Assembly (NCBI RefSeq): GCF_004212635.1
Contig: NZ_PSRT01000002.1
Location: 61,942-125,941 of the forward strand
Direction of reading: 5' to 3'
Origin: Bradyrhizobium genosp. SA-3
Lineage (GTDB): Bacteria > Pseudomonadota > Alphaproteobacteria > Rhizobiales > Xanthobacteraceae
Length of the DNA stretch: 64,000 bases
Shown here: piece by piece, positions 61,520 to 64,000 of the stretch
How positions within the stretch are numbered: position 1 is the first letter of the stretch
Layout of the letters: every line of letters begins with the position of its first letter
Notes under the pieces: model-generated
Seen by the model: the letters and a program-made list of their open reading frames with translations, nothing else
What the model was told of the DNA's origin: nothing
The model's database searches: none
Made by a program: the position numbers and the translations under genes

Positions 61520-62869
61520 ATGGCCGCTCGCACCAGTCGCGTGCTGCACCGCTCGTTGCGCGAAACGCCGCCCAAAGCGATCGGCGGCGAAGGCGTCTAT
61601 CTCTTCGCCGAGGACGGCCGGCGCATCATCGACGCCTCCGGCGGCGCGGCGGTCTCCTGCCTCGGGCATCAGCACCCGCGCGTGATCGCGGCGATGGCGA
61701 AACAGGCCGCGACGCTTGCCTATGCCCATACGGCGTTCTTCTCCTCCGAGCCGGCCGAGGCGCTGGCCGAAGCGCTGGTCGGGCACGAGCCCGGCGGTCT
61801 CGCCTACGCCTATTTCGTCAGCGGCGGATCGGAGGCGATCGAGGCCAGCATCAAGCTCGCCCGGCAATATTTCATCGAGCTTGGCGAGCCGCAGCGGCAA
61901 CACTTCATCGCGCGACGGCAGAGCTATCATGGCAACACGCTCGGTGCGCTGGCGGCCGGCGGCAATGCCTGGCGGCGCGCGCCCTATGCGCCGCTGCTCT
62001 CGGCGGCATTCAGCCATGTGACGCCGGCCTTCGCCTATCACGAGAAGCGCGAGGACGAGTCGGATGCGCAGTTCGTCGCGCGGCTTGCCGCCGAGCTCGA
62101 GGCCGAGTTTCAGCGGCTTGGCCCCGATAGCGTCGCGGCGTTCCTTGCCGAGCCCGTCGTCGGCGCCACCGCCGGCGCCGTGACTGCGCCCGACGGCTAC
62201 TTCAAGGCCATGCGCGAGATCTGCGACCGGCACGGCGCGCTGCTGATCCTCGACGAGGTCATGTGCGGCATGGGCCGCACCGGCACAACGCACGCCTGGG
62301 AGCAGGAAGGTGTCGCGCCCGACATCCAGGCGATCGCGAAGGGTCTCGGCGGCGGCTATCAGCCGATCGGCGCGATGCTCGCGAGCGGCAAGATCGTCGA
62401 CACGATCCGCGCCGGCTCCGGCGCGTTCCAGCACGGTCACACCTATCTGGCGCATCCCCTCGCCTGCGCAGCCGCGCTCGCGGTGCAAAACGTGATCCGC
62501 GAGGACCGCCTGCTCGATCAGGTCAGGGAGCGCGGGCGGCAACTCGAGCAACGGCTGACCGAACGCTTCGGCAATCACCGCCACGTCGGCGACATCAGGG
62601 GCCGCGGGCTGTTCTGGGCCATCGAGCTCGTCGCTGATCGCGCCAGCCGCACCTCGTTCGATCCGGCGCTCAAGCTGCACCAGAAGATCAAGGCGGAGGC
62701 GCTCGCCAACGGGCTCGGCTGCTATCCCGGCGGCGGCACCGTGGATGGGGTGCGCGGCGACCACGTGCTGCTGGCGCCGCCCTATATCGCTTCCGCGGAC
62801 GAGATCGACCTGATCGTCGACAGGCTCGGCACGGCCGTCGACAACGTGTTGCGTAGTGTCAATCACTGA
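61520..62869 (+). CDS. Class III aminotransferase (PLP-dependent)
   Basis: 449 residues. PLP Lys274 in AIAKGLGGGY, Asp245 in LILDEVMCGMGRTG, and the phosphate-binding SGGSEAIEASIKLA. Fold type I, omega-aminotransferase / ornithine-GABA group. It may move the amino group from the compound carried by the adjacent importer to pyruvate or 2-oxoglutarate. It begins three bases after the RpiR stop and is followed 12 bases later by the binding-protein gene, so the three form one operon. The amino donor is unknown. Confidence 0.92.
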   Translation: MAARTSRVLHRSLRETPPKAIGGEGVYLFAEDGRRIIDASGGAAVSCLGHQHPRVIAAMAKQAATLAYAHTAFFSSEPAEALAEALVGHEPGGLAYAYFVSGGSEAIEASIKLARQYFIELGEPQRQHFIARRQSYHGNTLGALAAGGNAWRRAPYAPLLSAAFSHVTPAFAYHEKREDESDAQFVARLAAELEAEFQRLGPDSVAAFLAEPVVGATAGAVTAPDGYFKAMREICDRHGALLILDEVMCGMGRTGTTHAWEQEGVAPDIQAIAKGLGGGYQPIGAMLASGKIVDTIRAGSGAFQHGHTYLAHPLACAAALAVQNVIREDRLLDQVRERGRQLEQRLTERFGNHRHVGDIRGRGLFWAIELVADRASRTSFDPALKLHQKIKAEALANGLGCYPGGGTVDGVRGDHVLLAPPYIASADEIDLIVDRLGTAVDNVLRSVNH

Positions 62870-62881
62870 GGGGAGACTAGC

Positions 62882-63895
62882 ATGATGAGGAAAGTGGTTA
62901 TCGCAGCGGGCGTGCTCGCAGCATCGACGGTCGTCGCTTCGGCGGCGACGCTCGACACCGTGAAGAGCCGCGGCACGCTGGTGTGCGGCGTCAGCGCCGG
63001 CTTTGCCGGCTTCTCCGCGCCGGATTCGCAAGGCAACTACAAGGGTCTCGACGTCGACTATTGCCGCGCCCTCGCGGCTGGCGTGCTCGGTGATCCCAAC
63101 AAGGTGCGTTACGTCTCGCTGACCGCGCAGAACCGCTTCACCGCGCTGCAATCGGGCGAGATCGACGTGCTCTACCGCAATTCGACCCAGACATACTTGC
63201 GCGGCGTAACACTGGGCCTGCGGCAGGGTCCGATCAACTTCTACGACGGCCAGGGTTTTGTCGTGAAGAAGGACCTCGGCGTGAAGGAGCTGAAGGACCT
63301 CAAGGGCGCCACCGTCTGCGTGGCTCAAGGCACCACGCACGAGGTCACGCTGGGCGACTACGGCCGTGCCAACGGTATCGACTGGAAGCCGCTGGTGTTC
63401 GACCGCATCGACACCATGTACCAGACCTTCTTCGGCGGCCGCTGCGATGCCATGACCCAGGACGCCTCTGCGCTCGCGGGTGCCGTGACGACCGCGGCGC
63501 CGAACCCGGCCGACTACGTCGTGCTGTCGCAGACCATCAGCAAGGAGCCACTCGGCCCCTTCACCCGCAACGGCGACGAGGTCTGGAGCGACATCATCAC
63601 CTGGCTGCATTACGGTCTGATCGAGGCCGAAGAACTCGGCGTCACCCAAGCCAATGTCGACGAGATGGCGAAGTCGCAGACGCCTGCGATCCAGCGGCTC
63701 CTCGGTGCCTCCGGCGACCTCGGCTCGCGGCTTGGGCTCGACAACAAATGGCTGGTCACGGCGATCAAGGCCACCGGCAATTATGGCGAGATCTATGAGC
63801 GCAACGTCGGCAAGGCCAGCACGCTCAAGCTCGATCGCGGCCTCAACGGCCTCTGGAGCAAGGGCGGCTTGATGTACGCGCTGCCGTTCAAGTAG
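62882..63895 (+). CDS. aapJ: Polar amino-acid ABC transporter substrate-binding protein (AapJ/BztA-like)
   Basis: 337 residues. Signal peptide about 1-21 (MMRKVVIAAGVLAASTVVAS), then TLDTVKSRGTLVCGVSAGFAGF. Conserved segments GLDVDYCRALAAGVLGDPNKV and RFTALQSGEIDVLYRNSTQTY match the general amino-acid (Aap/Bzt) group and the orphan at 9679. It belongs with the two divergent permeases. The ATPase (AapP) expected with them is absent from the window. GGGGAGACTAGC precedes the ATG. Confidence 0.92.
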   Translation: MMRKVVIAAGVLAASTVVASAATLDTVKSRGTLVCGVSAGFAGFSAPDSQGNYKGLDVDYCRALAAGVLGDPNKVRYVSLTAQNRFTALQSGEIDVLYRNSTQTYLRGVTLGLRQGPINFYDGQGFVVKKDLGVKELKDLKGATVCVAQGTTHEVTLGDYGRANGIDWKPLVFDRIDTMYQTFFGGRCDAMTQDASALAGAVTTAAPNPADYVVLSQTISKEPLGPFTRNGDEVWSDIITWLHYGLIEAEELGVTQANVDEMAKSQTPAIQRLLGASGDLGSRLGLDNKWLVTAIKATGNYGEIYERNVGKASTLKLDRGLNGLWSKGGLMYALPFK

Positions 63896-63905
63896 ACGGT
63901 GCTTC

Positions 63906-64000
63906 ACCTCTCCCCGCCTGCGGGGAGAGGTCGACCGCGCAGCGGTCCGGGTGAGGGGGAGCTTCCGCGCGTCCAACTCTCACCGTCCCCGCGGAGACTC
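63906..64000. repeat. Composite repeat (CCTCTCCCCGC type), cut by window edge
   Basis: CCTCTCCCCGCCTGCGGGGAGAGG palindrome, then GACCGCGCAGCGGTC, then GGGTGAGGGGGA and a tail to the right edge. The same modules are in 29288-29457. It begins 11 bases after the aapJ-like stop codon. Confidence 0.8.

Noticed and set aside
60626..63976. Leftward open frame of over 1100 codons across the RpiR, aminotransferase and binding-protein genes
   Set aside because: It lies fully antisense to three well-supported genes, its product is Arg/Ala/Asp-rich with no domain pattern, and such frames are common in G+C-rich DNA.
1..64000. CRISPR array, tRNA or rRNA genes, integrase or transposase genes
   Set aside because: No regularly spaced direct repeats, no cloverleaf-like segment and no recombinase motifs were seen by eye; a tRNA could still be missed without a covariance search.

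Overview
The window is high-GC DNA from an alphaproteobacterium, most likely Bradyrhizobium or a close relative in the Nitrobacteraceae. This rests on codon and base use, on the density of acyl-CoA and ABC-uptake genes, and on many intergenic palindromes (GTCGTCCCGGCGAAAGCCGGGA, CGTAGGGTGGGC and CGTCATTGCGAG types). It is an inference from style, because no rRNA or other marker gene is present. I found no tRNA, rRNA, CRISPR array, insertion sequence or phage gene.

Layout. 1-1646: a DUF2848 protein (cut by the left edge) and an amidase, read leftward. 1825-5663: a rightward set of DUF35 zinc-ribbon protein, SCP-x-type thiolase, SDR and a Tat-exported SMP-30 family protein. 5807-8605: PEP carboxylase. 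8606-9678: a gene-free kilobase with a palindromic repeat and a structured block. 9679-15760: an accessory patch with an orphan amino-acid binding protein, a cupin, one intact PF04392-type binding protein plus up to three decayed relics of it, and small secreted or membrane proteins.

15997-33354 is an acyl-CoA degradation region: two AMP-forming acyl-CoA ligases, three crotonases, two acyl-CoA dehydrogenases, a 2,4-dienoyl-CoA reductase-like SDR, another SDR, an APH-type kinase with a small DUF6285 partner, a VOC protein, a YghU-type glutathione enzyme, a nitronate monooxygenase-like protein and a thiolase-like protein without the nucleophilic Cys. The APH kinase, DUF6285 protein and an acyl-CoA dehydrogenase with Asp at the catalytic base position resemble the machinery for 4-hydroxyacyl-CoA breakdown (bacterial levulinate Lva pathway, animal ACAD10/11). 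This is the most interesting functional hypothesis in the window.

33487-37849: an RND pump with its adaptor. 38021-39709: a chemoreceptor beside a four-carbon sugar-acid (tetronate) pathway, otnK-otnI-ltnD with divergent otnC (39877-43647). 44309-49918: a complete branched-chain-type (HAAT) ABC importer with a DUF1445 hydro-lyase, facing a LysR regulator with a clear LysR box. 50989-58109: an amidohydrolase, a frameshifted 2-hydroxyacid dehydrogenase, an Ldh2-type dehydrogenase, a tartrate dehydrogenase, an SDR with a non-standard active site and a second amidase. 58259-63895: a polar amino-acid ABC system (two permeases, divergent RpiR regulator, class III aminotransferase, binding protein) with no ATPase gene in view.

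As a whole the window is about scavenging organic acids, amides and amino acids and feeding them through CoA esters into central metabolism. At least 21 palindromic repeats in several sequence families separate the units.
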